In this document: piece after piece, positions 1 through 6,957 of the stretch | Layout: each line of letters starts with the position of its first letter | Position numbering within the stretch: position 1 is the stretch's first letter | Assembly: GCA_903839955.1 (NCBI GenBank) | Contig: CAIMEI010000039.1 | Span: 1-16,641 of the forward strand | Direction: 5' to 3' | Source of the DNA: Candidatus Falkowiibacteriota bacterium | GTDB taxonomy: Bacteria; Patescibacteriota; Patescibacteriia; Patescibacteriales; UBA12465 | DNA length: 16,641 nucleotides | Made by a program: the position numbers and the translations under genes | The notes under the pieces: generated by a model | What the model was told of the DNA's origin: nothing | Seen by the model: only the letters and a program-made list of their open reading frames with translations | The model's database searches: none

Positions 1-185
1 AAGTATTTTTAACAGATAAAGATGAGGCTGCCTTCATTGATTGCTGTAGAAAAAACTATTGGCACAAAAACCCAAAAAGAGGCGAAGAAATCTTTTTGCG
101 TTTCAAAGAAAGTGGTAAAATTACCAACGAACCGCTAAAAGGGACCACTCCTTCCAATAAAAAGAAGGACTGGATCGCCGCCTAA
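1..185 (+). CDS. 3' end of an unrecognised gene (partial)
   Basis: An open frame enters from the left edge (first full codon at position 3) and stops with TAA at 183-185, leaving the last 60 residues of a protein. The visible part is hydrophilic and lysine-rich, with a Cys-Cys pair (DCCRKNYWHKNPKRGEE) near its start and the ending KKKDWIAA. A clear intrinsic terminator begins about 25 nt after the stop, which supports this as a true gene end. I do not recognise the family, and there is too little sequence to assign a function. Confidence 0.6.
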   Translation, partial: VFLTDKDEAAFIDCCRKNYWHKNPKRGEEIFLRFKESGKITNEPLKGTTPSNKKKDWIAA

Positions 186-211
186 AAAAGTTCCAAAGAT
201 TTTCAAAAAAG

Positions 212-244
212 AAAGACGCCTTATTTAATAAGACGTCTTTTTAA
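212..244. terminator. Bidirectional intrinsic terminator between convergent genes
   Basis: The arms AAAGACG and CGTCTTT enclose a further A/T-rich stem (CTTATT/AATAAG). A T run follows on the plus strand, and an A run precedes the stem, giving a T run on the minus strand. It can serve both the partial gene ending at 185 and the minus-strand gene whose frame-corrected stop lies at 241. Confidence 0.8.
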
Positions 245-622
245 TTTTCTGCTATCAAGCAATTAGCGACGGCAGAATTGGAAGTTCCCCAAGCACGGAT
301 TCTTTCTAACTCTAAAGTGCCTGCTAATAACCTGATTTTGACTTTTTGGGTAACGGGCTTTTTTAGTAAAGTTTAGGCGGAGTAATTCCTCGAATTGGTC
401 TTCAAAACTTTCTGGAGCGAAATTCATCGCTTCAATTCTTTCCACTGGTATTCCTACCAAGGCCGGCATTTTACGACCGCGTCCTCCTAAGATCACAATT
501 GGCGAGTGGCCGCCGATAATAGCAACAGCTTGATTCTCTGACTTTTCTACAATATTTTTAATAAAATAAAGTACTGTTGAGCCGACACCGTGATGTCCGC
601 CGATAATAATTACCTGGGTCAT
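241..622 (-). CDS. Small hypothetical protein, apparent frameshift in an A6 run
   Basis: The uninterrupted frame from ATG at 620-622 runs 119 residues to 263, but its last 30 residues are Arg/Cys-rich and do not look like protein. Removing one base in the run of six T at 359-364 (A6 on the coding strand) joins residues 1-88 to a well-behaved tail. That tail ends at TAA 241-243, directly at the shared terminator, and gives a 126-residue protein. The N-terminus (MTQVIIIGGHHGVGST) resembles a beta strand plus glycine-rich loop, like a Walker A motif without its lysine; a second strand-Gly-Gly segment (AVAIIGGHSPIVILGG) follows. The family is not recognised. The gene has its own strong promoter. 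The frameshift could be a sequencing error, a recent mutation or recoding. Confidence 0.6.
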
Positions 623-661
623 ATTGTTATTTTTTTTAAATGAACGATTATAGAACTAAGT

Positions 662-690
662 ACTATATCATCAATATTACATCTTGTCAA
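662..690 (-). promoter_or_regulatory. Sigma70-type promoter of the gene starting at 622
   Basis: On the minus strand, TTGACA (685-690) and TATAGT (662-667) are 17 bp apart. The predicted transcript starts near 655 and carries TTCATTTAA shortly before the start codon. A small inverted repeat, GCCCAT/ATGGGC (700-720), lies just upstream of the -35 box. Confidence 0.8.
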
Positions 691-738
691 TGAAAAGCCG
701 CCCATTAAACAAATATGGGCTAATAATGGCCAAATAAA

Positions 739-771
739 AAAACTCCGTCATTTTTCTTGAAACGGAGTTTT
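739..771 (-). terminator. Intrinsic terminator of the gene ending at 797
   Basis: The stem AAAACTCCGT (739-748) / ACGGAGTTTT (762-771) has a 13-nt loop. On the minus strand it is followed by a run of T, 26 nt after the stop codon at 797. Confidence 0.85.
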
Positions 772-796
772 TGATAAATTTTAGCTAAATATTCGT

Positions 797-1714
797 TCAA
801 CTATACTTTTTTTCCACCAAGAACTTGGCTATTTCCCTGGCTAAATTAGCGGAAATTTTGACGTCCACTGAGTCAAAATCTGCTCTGACGCTTTCTTGGG
901 CGATGGCTTTTTCCAGCTCAGCACGCATTTCCTTGTAGAGCTTAGCGTTAATAATGCCAATTATTTCATATAAAGTTGCCCGAGGAAGATAAAATGATTG
1001 TTCCCTCCCGCTCAGTTCCATTAGGGATTTTACCAGCAGATTGTCGAGATTTTTCAATTTGATTGCTTCGGCAATATCTTCTTCCTGAGTAGCGGCGCGA
1101 TAAATAATTGGCCACTTGCCCAATAAACGTTTTAGAGCCAGGGCCACCAAGGCGGCGGGAAAGCTAGCTACTTCTCCTGGGTAATAGACAACGCGTTCGG
1201 GATGAACTAAAGCTTTTTTAGTAAGGCCAGCCTTGAATAATTCAGTTACGGCGCCCCGAGTGGGAAAATCAGAGAGCCTTTCTTCACGCAACAGAACAAA
1301 GCAGATCGCTTTTCCGTCAAGCACAATTTTTGCTTGCTCTATTAAATCATTCATCATTTTCGTGCTGGGAGGTTTGTGAATCACGAGCACTAAATCGTAA
1401 ACTTCGCCTTCCGGCAAAAGAGCGCGAGTGGAATCTTCATCCACTTTTTCCTGTAAGTATTGGTAAATGTTTACTTTCTCCATTTCATTGACCTTGGAAA
1501 GATATTCCAGCATCGGGCTTTCATCATAGCGAGAAATGCTTGGAAAAACGCAGACTTTTTCCAGGGCCGAGAGCAGGATGATTGCCGCTGCCGGATCTTT
1601 GGGCAACATGATATTGCCGCAACGACGGAAATTCGCTAGATTTTTGAGAAAATAGTTTTCCACTTGTTCCTGATAACCACTTTGGCCACTCAGAATTAAA
1701 CCATTGTTTGCCAT
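797..1714 (-). CDS. Hypothetical protein, 305 residues
   Basis: I do not recognise this protein. The frame stays open to an ATG at 1774, but that codon lies in the -35/-10 spacer of the promoter at 1765-1793, so translation should start at the ATG at 1712-1714 (MANNGLILSGQSGY), giving 305 residues. It is soluble-looking, with no signal peptide or membrane segment. A beta-strand-like stretch (YDLVLVIHKPPS), a second (GKAICFVLLREERLSDFP) and an HPERVVYYPGEVASFPAALVALALKRLLGKW-type segment (shown here by its ends only: HPERVVYYPG and ALKRLLGKW) suggest an alternating alpha/beta domain. A helical, charged C-terminal third follows, with many Glu, Lys and Leu. It has its own promoter and terminator, so it is probably a single-gene unit. 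Nothing in the sequence tells its function. Confidence 0.75.
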   Translation of the reverse strand: MANNGLILSGQSGYQEQVENYFLKNLANFRRCGNIMLPKDPAAAIILLSALEKVCVFPSISRYDESPMLEYLSKVNEMEKVNIYQYLQEKVDEDSTRALLPEGEVYDLVLVIHKPPSTKMMNDLIEQAKIVLDGKAICFVLLREERLSDFPTRGAVTELFKAGLTKKALVHPERVVYYPGEVASFPAALVALALKRLLGKWPIIYRAATQEEDIAEAIKLKNLDNLLVKSLMELSGREQSFYLPRATLYEIIGIINAKLYKEMRAELEKAIAQESVRADFDSVDVKISANLAREIAKFLVEKKYS

Positions 1715-1764
1715 TGTTTTTTTATTTTTATTATTAAAATTGTTAAGTTTCTTTGAATAGGCCC

Positions 1765-1793
1765 ACCTTAACATTATTTTTTATTTCGGTCAA
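1765..1793 (-). promoter_or_regulatory. Promoter of the gene starting at 1714
   Basis: On the minus strand, TTGACC (1788-1793) and TAAGGT (1765-1770) are 17 bp apart. Transcription would start near 1758, which excludes the upstream ATG at 1774 and fixes the start at 1714. The leader is A/T-rich with no Shine-Dalgarno sequence. Confidence 0.6.
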
Positions 1794-1812
1794 TGCGGGG
1801 CCCTAACCAATG

Positions 1813-1848
1813 AAAAAGCGATTGCCAATTTAATGGTAATCGCTTTTT
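1813..1848. terminator. Intrinsic terminator of the gene ending at 1869
   Basis: AAAAAGCGATT (1813-1823) pairs with AATCGCTTTTT (1838-1848), extended inward by a G-U pair and CCA/TGG around a 6-nt loop. Flanking A and T runs make it work on either strand. The relevant transcript is the minus-strand one from 2411. Confidence 0.9.
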
Positions 1849-1868
1849 TGTTAGTGAATAGCTGATAT

Positions 1869-2411
1869 CTACTCTTTTGGAGAATAGTCCAGGCTATTTA
1901 AGTGGGCAAATAAATAATGCCCTTCCTCTTCCATGAACAATTTGGGGTCAACCTGGCCACCGTTGGCCAAAACATTCCCAATAATTGCCATCGGAGAAGT
2001 TTGAAACAGAAAAGCCAGTTTATTAACACAATCGGCCACATCTTCATCACCCATCAATCCTGAAGCACCGGCGCTTACTTTCAGACCATTAATATTAACC
2101 TTGACTGCACCACGGAATTTGTTATTAGCTAGATCTTCACTGTTTTGCGAAGCAAAGTCGCCGTTACTTTCCATGCGGAAAACTTTTTCATGACGGAAAG
2201 CCTGGGCCCTCATGGAGGGATGGCGAGCTTCAAAAACCACTAAATTGTGCCAGTCTATCTTGATAAAAAAGGCCAGCCCCGTGCGAACGGTGGGATCCGA
2301 ACGAATTTCCTGCGGCAAGCGGGTAATTTTATCAAAGAATTCTTCCCCCAATCCTTTTAATTGATCTAATTTCCCCATTAAATCAATTTCCTTAACTTTC
2401 GATTCTTTCAC
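1869..2411 (-). CDS. Hypothetical protein, 180 residues, GTG start
   Basis: The family is not recognised. The start is GTG at 2409-2411. It is preferred over the internal ATG (residue 12) because an ACATTAACAATTT leader element lies at the usual distance before it and the promoter at 2455-2483 gives a leader of about 40 nt. The protein is soluble, without signal peptide or membrane helix. Its N-terminus is a charged helix (KLDQLKGLGEEFFDKITRL). The middle is beta-like (FIKIDWHNLVVFEARHPS), followed by KFRGAVKVNINGLKVSAGAS and a helical C-terminal part containing a single Cys. It forms a single-gene unit with a strong promoter and strong terminator. It is divergent from the pyrophosphatase gene, but the two promoters do not overlap. 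Confidence 0.75.
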   Translation of the reverse strand: MKESKVKEIDLMGKLDQLKGLGEEFFDKITRLPQEIRSDPTVRTGLAFFIKIDWHNLVVFEARHPSMRAQAFRHEKVFRMESNGDFASQNSEDLANNKFRGAVKVNINGLKVSAGASGLMGDEDVADCVNKLAFLFQTSPMAIIGNVLANGGQVDPKLFMEEEGHYLFAHLNSLDYSPKE

Positions 2412-2454
2412 TTTTTATTACTTTAAATTGTTAATGTATTTTTGAATAATTGAA

Positions 2455-2483
2455 ATATTAGCACTGTTTTATTTTTTTGTCAA
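2455..2483 (-). promoter_or_regulatory. Sigma70-type promoter of the gene starting at 2411
   Basis: On the minus strand, TTGACA (2478-2483), 17 bp and TAATAT (2455-2460). It is placed back to back with the pyrophosphatase promoter; the two -35 boxes are 18 bp apart. Confidence 0.85.
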
Positions 2484-2501
2484 GACCAAAAGCCAGCCAA
2501 A

Positions 2502-2530
2502 TTGACAAAAAGGCCTTTCGGCCTTAATCT
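2502..2530 (+). promoter_or_regulatory. Sigma70-type promoter of the pyrophosphatase gene
   Basis: TTGACA (2502-2507), 17 bp and TAATCT (2525-2530). Transcription should start near 2537, leaving a leader of only about 22 nt before ATG 2559, without a Shine-Dalgarno sequence. The whole spacer is filled by an inverted repeat. Confidence 0.75.
2510..2525. repeat. Perfect inverted repeat filling a promoter spacer
   Basis: AAGGCC (2510-2515) and GGCCTT (2520-2525) flank TTTC. It occupies the spacer between the -35 and -10 boxes of the pyrophosphatase promoter, a typical repressor-site position. On the minus strand it becomes a GAAA-loop hairpin followed by TTTTT-like sequence, so it could also terminate antisense transcription. 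A related AGGCC/GGCCT hairpin lies at the start of the purC transcript. Confidence 0.55.
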
Positions 2531-2558
2531 AAAGGCGTACTTTAAAAAATTATAAGTA

Positions 2559-5012
2559 ATGAAGAAAAATATCGTGCTAATCGCTGCCTTAATATTGGCA
2601 GTCCCTTTTATCTCTTCTGCCTCCGAGGCGGACTTGAAGATTCCGGAATTTTCTTCCGGACAGAACCACTTGTTAATGTGGGGGTTTGTAATCTGCTTTT
2701 TTGGTTTAATCTTCGGACTATACCAATTCCTAAAAGTGCGAAAATTACCGGCACACCAGTCGATGCTGGATGTGTCCAAGGTAATCTTCGGAACTTGCAA
2801 AACTTACTTGCTACAGCAAGGAAAATTCTTGCTATGGCTATTCCTAATCATTGCCGTCTGCGTGGCCTTTTATTTTGGTTTCCTCCAAGACAAAGGGTTT
2901 GGCGGCGTCTTACTGATTCTGGGCTGGACCATTGTCGGGATCTCTGGGTCCTACGGCGTGGCTTGGTTTGGTATTCGAATGAATACGCTAGCCAATAGCC
3001 GCATGGCTTTCGCTTCCTTGAAGCGCGAACCCTTAAAGTTGCTGAACATCCCGCTTAATTCGGGAATGAGCATTGGCGTGGTCTTAGTCTGCATCGAACT
3101 CATCATGATGCTTATCATTTTAATGTTCATGCCCCGGCATTTGGCCGGCGCCTGCTTTATCGGTTTTGCCATCGGCGAATCGCTAGGCGCGTCCGCTCTG
3201 AGAATCGCCGGCGGAATTTTCACCAAGATCGCTGACATTGGTTCAGATTTGATGAAAATCATTTTTGATATCGGCGAAGATGACCCCCGCAACCCGGGAG
3301 TAATCGCAGATTGTGCTGGTGATAATGCCGGCGACAGCGTTGGTCCGACCGCGGACGGCTTTGAGACCTACGGCGTTACCGGGGTGGCTTTGATTTCTTT
3401 TATTGTTCTGGCCGTTGGCCCAATGATTGATGGCAAACTAAATGCTAATCCAGAATGGCAAACGATTTTTCTGACCTGGATTTTTGCGATGAGAATTCTA
3501 ATGATTGTTACCTCCATTGTCGCCTTCTGGCTAAATAACGCTTGGAGCAAGGCAGTTTATGGTGAAAGTGACGACCTAGATTTCGAAAAACCACTGACCA
3601 ATTTGGTGTGGATTACTTCCCTGCTATCCATTTTAGTGACCGGCCTCGCTAGCTATTTGATGATTGGTCCGGATTCAATAATCGGCCAAATTAATCCCAA
3701 TATCTGGCTGGTACTGACGGTGATTATTAGTTGCGGCACGCTAGGAGGAGCTTTGATTCCCGAGTTCACCAAAATCTTCACTAGTCCCAAGTCGGGACAC
3801 GTGCAAGAAGTGGTGGCTTCCGGTGAAGATGGCAATGCTTCCTTGGTAATTCTTTCCGGCTTTGTGGCTGGTAATTTCTCGGCTTTCTGGCAAGGACTAG
3901 TAATTCTATTACTGATGTTTGTCGCCTACATCGCCAGCACTTTCGGCTTGGGACACTTCATGATTTACCCCACTATTTTCGCCTTCGGCCTGGTGGCCTT
4001 CGGTTTACTAGGAATGGGGCCGGTAACGATTGCTGTGGATAGTTATGGACCGGTCACGGATAATGCCCAATCGGTTTATGAATTATCCTTAATTGAAGAC
4101 GATAAAGTTGGCAATGCCAAAGAGATTGAAAGAGAATTCGGTTTTAAACCAGACTTTGAAAAATCAAAGCATTATCTGGAAGCCAACGATGGCGCCGGCA
4201 ATACTTTCAAAGCCACGGCCAAGCCAGTGTTAATCGGCACGGCCGTCATTGGCGCGACAACCATGATTTTCTCTTTGATTCTAGTGATTCAGAATGTACT
4301 CGGCGTAAAGCCTGAGGAAACTCTCAACCTCTTGAATCCTTATACAATTTTTGGGCTCATTGCTGGCGGGGCGGTGATCTATTGGTTTACCGGTGCAGCC
4401 ACACAGGCCGTGTCCACTGGCGCTTCTCGCGCGGTTAAATTCATCAGTGAACACATCAACTTGGACAAGAATGCTCCCAAAAAAGCTTCCATGGAACAAT
4501 CCAAAGAAGTCGTGAAAATTTGCACTCAATATGCGCAAAAGGGAATGTGGAACATTTTCCCGGCGGTATTTTTCTTTGCCCTGGCCTTTGCTTTTTTTTC
4601 TGGCTACGAAAGAACCGGCGTGCCACCAGCGCAAGCTTTTGCGGCGACGTCATTTTTCGTCAGTTATTTAATTGCCCTAGCCGTCTTCGGATTATTTCAA
4701 GCGATTTTTATGGCTAATGCCGGCGGCGCTTGGGATAATGCCAAAAAAGTCGTGGAGGTGGACCTCAAAATGAAAGGCTCTCCGCTTCACGCCGCCACAG
4801 TGGTGGGCGATACAGTGGGCGATCCTTTCAAGGATACCTCCTCGGTATCAATGAATCCGATCATCAAATTCACTACCCTCTTCGGACTGCTAGCGATGGA
4901 AATTGCCATCTCACCAAGTTTCCGTCCTTATGCTCCTTACGTTGGCGCCGGATTTTTCCTCCTGGCCTGCTATTTCGTTTGGCGTTCATTTTACAAAATG
5001 CGCATCAAATAA
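2559..5012 (+). CDS. hppA: Membrane-bound ion-pumping pyrophosphatase
   Basis: It hydrolyses pyrophosphate and uses the energy to pump ions (H+ or Na+) across the membrane. Family motifs are all present: GSDLMK (228-233), EDDPRNPG with IADCAGDNAGDSVG (240-262), DSYGPVTDNAQ (494-504), NAGGAWDNAKK (720-730) and VVGDTVGDPFKDTSS (748-762), in a protein full of membrane helices. At 817 residues it is longer than the usual 650-770. It has a signal-peptide-like N-terminus (1-23) and an inserted charged stretch (about 511-546) after the DNAQ motif. Lys551 in GNTFKA occupies the position where Lys marks K+-independent enzymes and Ala marks K+-dependent ones. The transported ion cannot be settled by eye. 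It is a single gene with its own promoter and terminator. The leader TTTAAAAAATTATAAGTA has no Shine-Dalgarno sequence. Confidence 0.96.
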   Translation: MKKNIVLIAALILAVPFISSASEADLKIPEFSSGQNHLLMWGFVICFFGLIFGLYQFLKVRKLPAHQSMLDVSKVIFGTCKTYLLQQGKFLLWLFLIIAVCVAFYFGFLQDKGFGGVLLILGWTIVGISGSYGVAWFGIRMNTLANSRMAFASLKREPLKLLNIPLNSGMSIGVVLVCIELIMMLIILMFMPRHLAGACFIGFAIGESLGASALRIAGGIFTKIADIGSDLMKIIFDIGEDDPRNPGVIADCAGDNAGDSVGPTADGFETYGVTGVALISFIVLAVGPMIDGKLNANPEWQTIFLTWIFAMRILMIVTSIVAFWLNNAWSKAVYGESDDLDFEKPLTNLVWITSLLSILVTGLASYLMIGPDSIIGQINPNIWLVLTVIISCGTLGGALIPEFTKIFTSPKSGHVQEVVASGEDGNASLVILSGFVAGNFSAFWQGLVILLLMFVAYIASTFGLGHFMIYPTIFAFGLVAFGLLGMGPVTIAVDSYGPVTDNAQSVYELSLIEDDKVGNAKEIEREFGFKPDFEKSKHYLEANDGAGNTFKATAKPVLIGTAVIGATTMIFSLILVIQNVLGVKPEETLNLLNPYTIFGLIAGGAVIYWFTGAATQAVSTGASRAVKFISEHINLDKNAPKKASMEQSKEVVKICTQYAQKGMWNIFPAVFFFALAFAFFSGYERTGVPPAQAFAATSFFVSYLIALAVFGLFQAIFMANAGGAWDNAKKVVEVDLKMKGSPLHAATVVGDTVGDPFKDTSSVSMNPIIKFTTLFGLLAMEIAISPSFRPYAPYVGAGFFLLACYFVWRSFYKMRIK

Positions 5013-5034
5013 CAATTCAATAAAACTAACAACA

Positions 5035-5063
5035 AAAGCCTCCAAAAAAATGGGGGCTTTTTT
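5035..5063 (+). terminator. Intrinsic terminator of the pyrophosphatase gene
   Basis: AAAGCCTCC (5035-5043) pairs with GGGGGCTTT (5052-5060), including one G-U pair, and TTT follows. It starts about 22 nt after the stop codon. Confidence 0.85.
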
Positions 5064-5079
5064 AATAGGTTTGATAAGA

Positions 5080-5112
5080 AAAAACGGCCACTTTTTTAAA
5101 GTATCCGTTTTT
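5080..5112 (-). terminator. Intrinsic terminator of the gene ending at 5136
   Basis: AAAAACGG (5080-5087) and CCGTTTTT (5105-5112) form a stem with an inner A/T pairing. T runs occur on both sides, so it also backs up the pyrophosphatase terminator. Confidence 0.7.
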
Positions 5113-5135
5113 AAAATTCTTGTTTTAAGGCGATC

Positions 5136-5669
5136 TTACACTACACCCATCAAGATGTTAGTCAAAGATAGTTCGTTGGCGATGTCTATTATGGCTAACT
5201 GCAGTTCTTCTTCGCTTTGCCTGAGAACAAAGTTTTCCAAAGGATTGCGATGGGAAGTAATCAATTCATTGAAGTCCTGCTCTTTCACCGGCACCCCAAA
5301 ATAATATTCTGGAGTCAGACCATTCATGTGGTCAACTGGATCGAGCGCAAAAGTGCGTGAGCATACTTCTCCATCAATGATTTGTTCAATGGCGAAGAAG
5401 CTGGCACGGAATATTTTTCCCTGCGCAACAGCGTAGCCGAAGTGCAACGTTTCATCGTACCCCGTACACTTAGTGAACTTCCCTGGCCAAGCCTTGTTCC
5501 CCCAAGAAGGCACGATTTTTATCGGGCACTTCATTAGAAAATCGTGAGTTTTAGGAGAATAAAATTCCTTAATGTGAGCCCTTTTCTCTAAAGCCTCTTT
5601 GGCTTTTTTCATTAAAGGTCCTACTTCTTTTTGTGCCCCTTGGCACAAGTCATCATACTCTTTGTTCAT
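5136..5669 (-). CDS. Hypothetical protein, 177 residues
   Basis: The family is not recognised. The protein appears soluble and cytoplasmic: no signal peptide and no membrane segment. The N-terminal 40 residues are a charged helix containing KEVGPLMKKAKEALEKRA. A Trp/Gly/Pro-containing middle follows (VPSWGNKAWPGKFTKC), then a beta-like stretch with GEVCSRTFALDPVDHMNG, and a C-terminal helix rich in Leu, Ile and Glu (EEELQLAIIDIANELSL). Four Cys residues are scattered (positions near 9, 48, 68 and 103) without a clear zinc motif. The start ATG at 5667-5669 lies about 30 nt downstream of the predicted transcription start of a perfect consensus promoter. The gene is divergent from purC and ends at its own terminator. 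No function can be given. Confidence 0.75.
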   Translation of the reverse strand: MNKEYDDLCQGAQKEVGPLMKKAKEALEKRAHIKEFYSPKTHDFLMKCPIKIVPSWGNKAWPGKFTKCTGYDETLHFGYAVAQGKIFRASFFAIEQIIDGEVCSRTFALDPVDHMNGLTPEYYFGVPVKEQDFNELITSHRNPLENFVLRQSEEELQLAIIDIANELSLTNILMGVV

Positions 5670-5706
5670 TTTTCTAGTTATTTTTTGTTAAATTACGACA
5701 TTTCAA

Positions 5707-5735
5707 ATTATATCAATTTAGCTTATATTTGTCAA
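5707..5735 (-). promoter_or_regulatory. Perfect consensus promoter of the gene starting at 5669
   Basis: On the minus strand, TTGACA (5730-5735), 17 bp and TATAAT (5707-5712). Both hexamers match the sigma70 consensus exactly, implying strong constitutive transcription of an unknown protein. Confidence 0.92.
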
Positions 5736-5759
5736 TAGAGCGAAAAAGGTGCGTATTTT

Positions 5760-5788
5760 TTGACATTTCCCCAATTCCCTCCTAAGAT
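5760..5788 (+). promoter_or_regulatory. Promoter of purC
   Basis: TTGACA (5760-5765), 17 bp and TAAGAT (5783-5788). Back to back with the promoter of the gene at 5669, with the -35 boxes 24 bp apart. Confidence 0.8.
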
Positions 5789-5794
5789 ACAGAC

Positions 5795-5830
5795 AGGCCG
5801 CTTTGGCCTTAGTAAAAGGGGCAATAGCCC
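5795..5830 (+). promoter_or_regulatory. Two hairpins at the 5' end of the purC transcript
   Basis: AGGCC/GGCCT (5795-5809) lies at the predicted transcription start, and GGGC/GCCC with an AATA loop (5819-5830) follows. They may protect the mRNA end or expose the start region. No purine riboswitch consensus is recognisable, so regulation is an open question. Confidence 0.4.
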
Positions 5831-5836
5831 GCAGTA

Positions 5837-5844
5837 TTCATTAA
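5837..5844 (+). promoter_or_regulatory. TTCATTAA leader element of purC
   Basis: Exact octamer, 14 nt before the start codon, followed by the A-rich stretch AAACATTATAAAAA. It is one of four identical copies before plus-strand genes in this window. Function unknown. Confidence 0.5.
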
Positions 5845-5858
5845 AAACATTATAAAAA

Positions 5859-6890
5859 ATGGAAAAAATACCTGAAAATTTGAGGAACAGCGAATTAACC
5901 AAATATTTAGAAAAAAATGGCTTACCGCTGATTCATGAAGGAAAAGTGCGTAACACTTTCCAGATCGACAACGATCGCCTGCTCATTGTGGCGACGGATC
6001 GTATTAGTATCTTTGACTTTGTCCTGAATGCCGAAATTCCCCGCAAAGGCGAAGTCTTAACGGCTCTCACTCACTTCTGGCTGACTGGGCCTCTGAAGAA
6101 TTATCAAAATCATTTAGTTCCCTCTCGCATGGGCGACCACGCCAACCAGGCTTATGACTTACAGTTTTACAATTTGGGAAAATTGCCGGTTGAACGCTGC
6201 TTGGTAGTCCAAAATCTCAGCGGCGAAGTTTGGTCCTTTGAGATGATTTACCGCCATCATTTAGGAGGTTCGGTGTACAAAAAATATTTGAAAACCGGCA
6301 AGGCGGGCGGACATGAATTACCGCACAATTTGCCTCAATGGTCTAAGCTGAACGAGCCAATCTTCACTCCATCCACCAAGGAAGAAGTGGGACACGATGT
6401 CAACGTTGACGCTGCCTACTTTTTTGCCGAAATGGAAAAAAGAGACAAAGGAGAAGAAGCAGTAGAAGTAGCTAGCGGATTAGCGCGGCTTTATCATGAG
6501 GCTTACGTTTACGCCAAAGAAAAAGGAATTATTATTCTGGACACCAAGTTTGAAGTGGCCAATTACACCATTGTTGATGAAATCCTCACCCCTGATTCTT
6601 CCCGTTTCGCTGAAGTCGACGACTGGGAGCAGGCGATGAAGGAAGGAAGGGACCCTAATTTTAAGGACAAACAACCAGTTCGTGAATGGGGCAAAAATAT
6701 AGAAACGCCTTTCGGTGTTAATGGAATAAATAATTTAGACCCAGAAAACGAAGAACATGTGGCCTTCGTTCACAGTCTAGAAGTGCCGACTGAAATCATC
6801 AAGGACTGTACTACTCGCTATCTCTGGATCTTTGAGAAACTAACCGGAGAAAAGTTGGATGATTACCAAAAAAGAGCCATGGGCGTTTAA
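5859..6890 (+). CDS. purC: SAICAR synthetase (phosphoribosylaminoimidazole-succinocarboxamide synthase)
   Basis: It joins CAIR and aspartate using ATP to give SAICAR in de novo purine synthesis, in the cytoplasm. Family signatures are in order: GKVR (28-31), ATDRIS (45-50), PRKGEVLTALTHFW (61-74), FTPSTKEEVGHD (169-180), ILDTKFE (226-232), DEILTPDSSRF (240-250) and KDKQPVREW (269-277). At 343 residues it is longer than the bacterial enzymes of roughly 240 residues, closer to the longer single-domain type; the extra length is in the middle and in the C-terminal tail after residue 278. No other de novo purine gene lies next to it, and it has its own promoter and terminator, so the pathway genes must be scattered or partly absent. 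The start is set by the promoter and TTCATTAA element. Confidence 0.96.
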   Translation: MEKIPENLRNSELTKYLEKNGLPLIHEGKVRNTFQIDNDRLLIVATDRISIFDFVLNAEIPRKGEVLTALTHFWLTGPLKNYQNHLVPSRMGDHANQAYDLQFYNLGKLPVERCLVVQNLSGEVWSFEMIYRHHLGGSVYKKYLKTGKAGGHELPHNLPQWSKLNEPIFTPSTKEEVGHDVNVDAAYFFAEMEKRDKGEEAVEVASGLARLYHEAYVYAKEKGIIILDTKFEVANYTIVDEILTPDSSRFAEVDDWEQAMKEGRDPNFKDKQPVREWGKNIETPFGVNGINNLDPENEEHVAFVHSLEVPTEIIKDCTTRYLWIFEKLTGEKLDDYQKRAMGV

Positions 6891-6910
6891 GTCCTGGCCG
6901 AAATATTCAC

Positions 6911-6939
6911 AAAAGGCGACTTTTCATAAGTCGCCTTTT
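6911..6939. terminator. Bidirectional terminator between purC and the convergent gene
   Basis: AAAAGGCGACTT (6911-6922) pairs perfectly with AAGTCGCCTTTT (6928-6939) around a 5-nt loop and is followed by T residues. It serves purC (+) and the gene ending at 6958 (-). Confidence 0.92.
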
Positions 6940-6957
6940 TTATTGCTTACGAATATT

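Noticed and set aside
359..364. Programmed -1 frameshift at a slippery A run
   Set aside because: The A6 run is in the wrong phase for a canonical A-AAA-AAG site, and the good tail is in the +1 frame, so an indel is the simpler explanation.
1715..1774. Longer N-terminus (ATG at 1774) for the gene ending at 797
   Set aside because: The extra codons cover the -10 box and part of the spacer of a good promoter, and the encoded residues are low-complexity Asn/Lys. The ATG at 1714 follows a normal A/T-rich leader.
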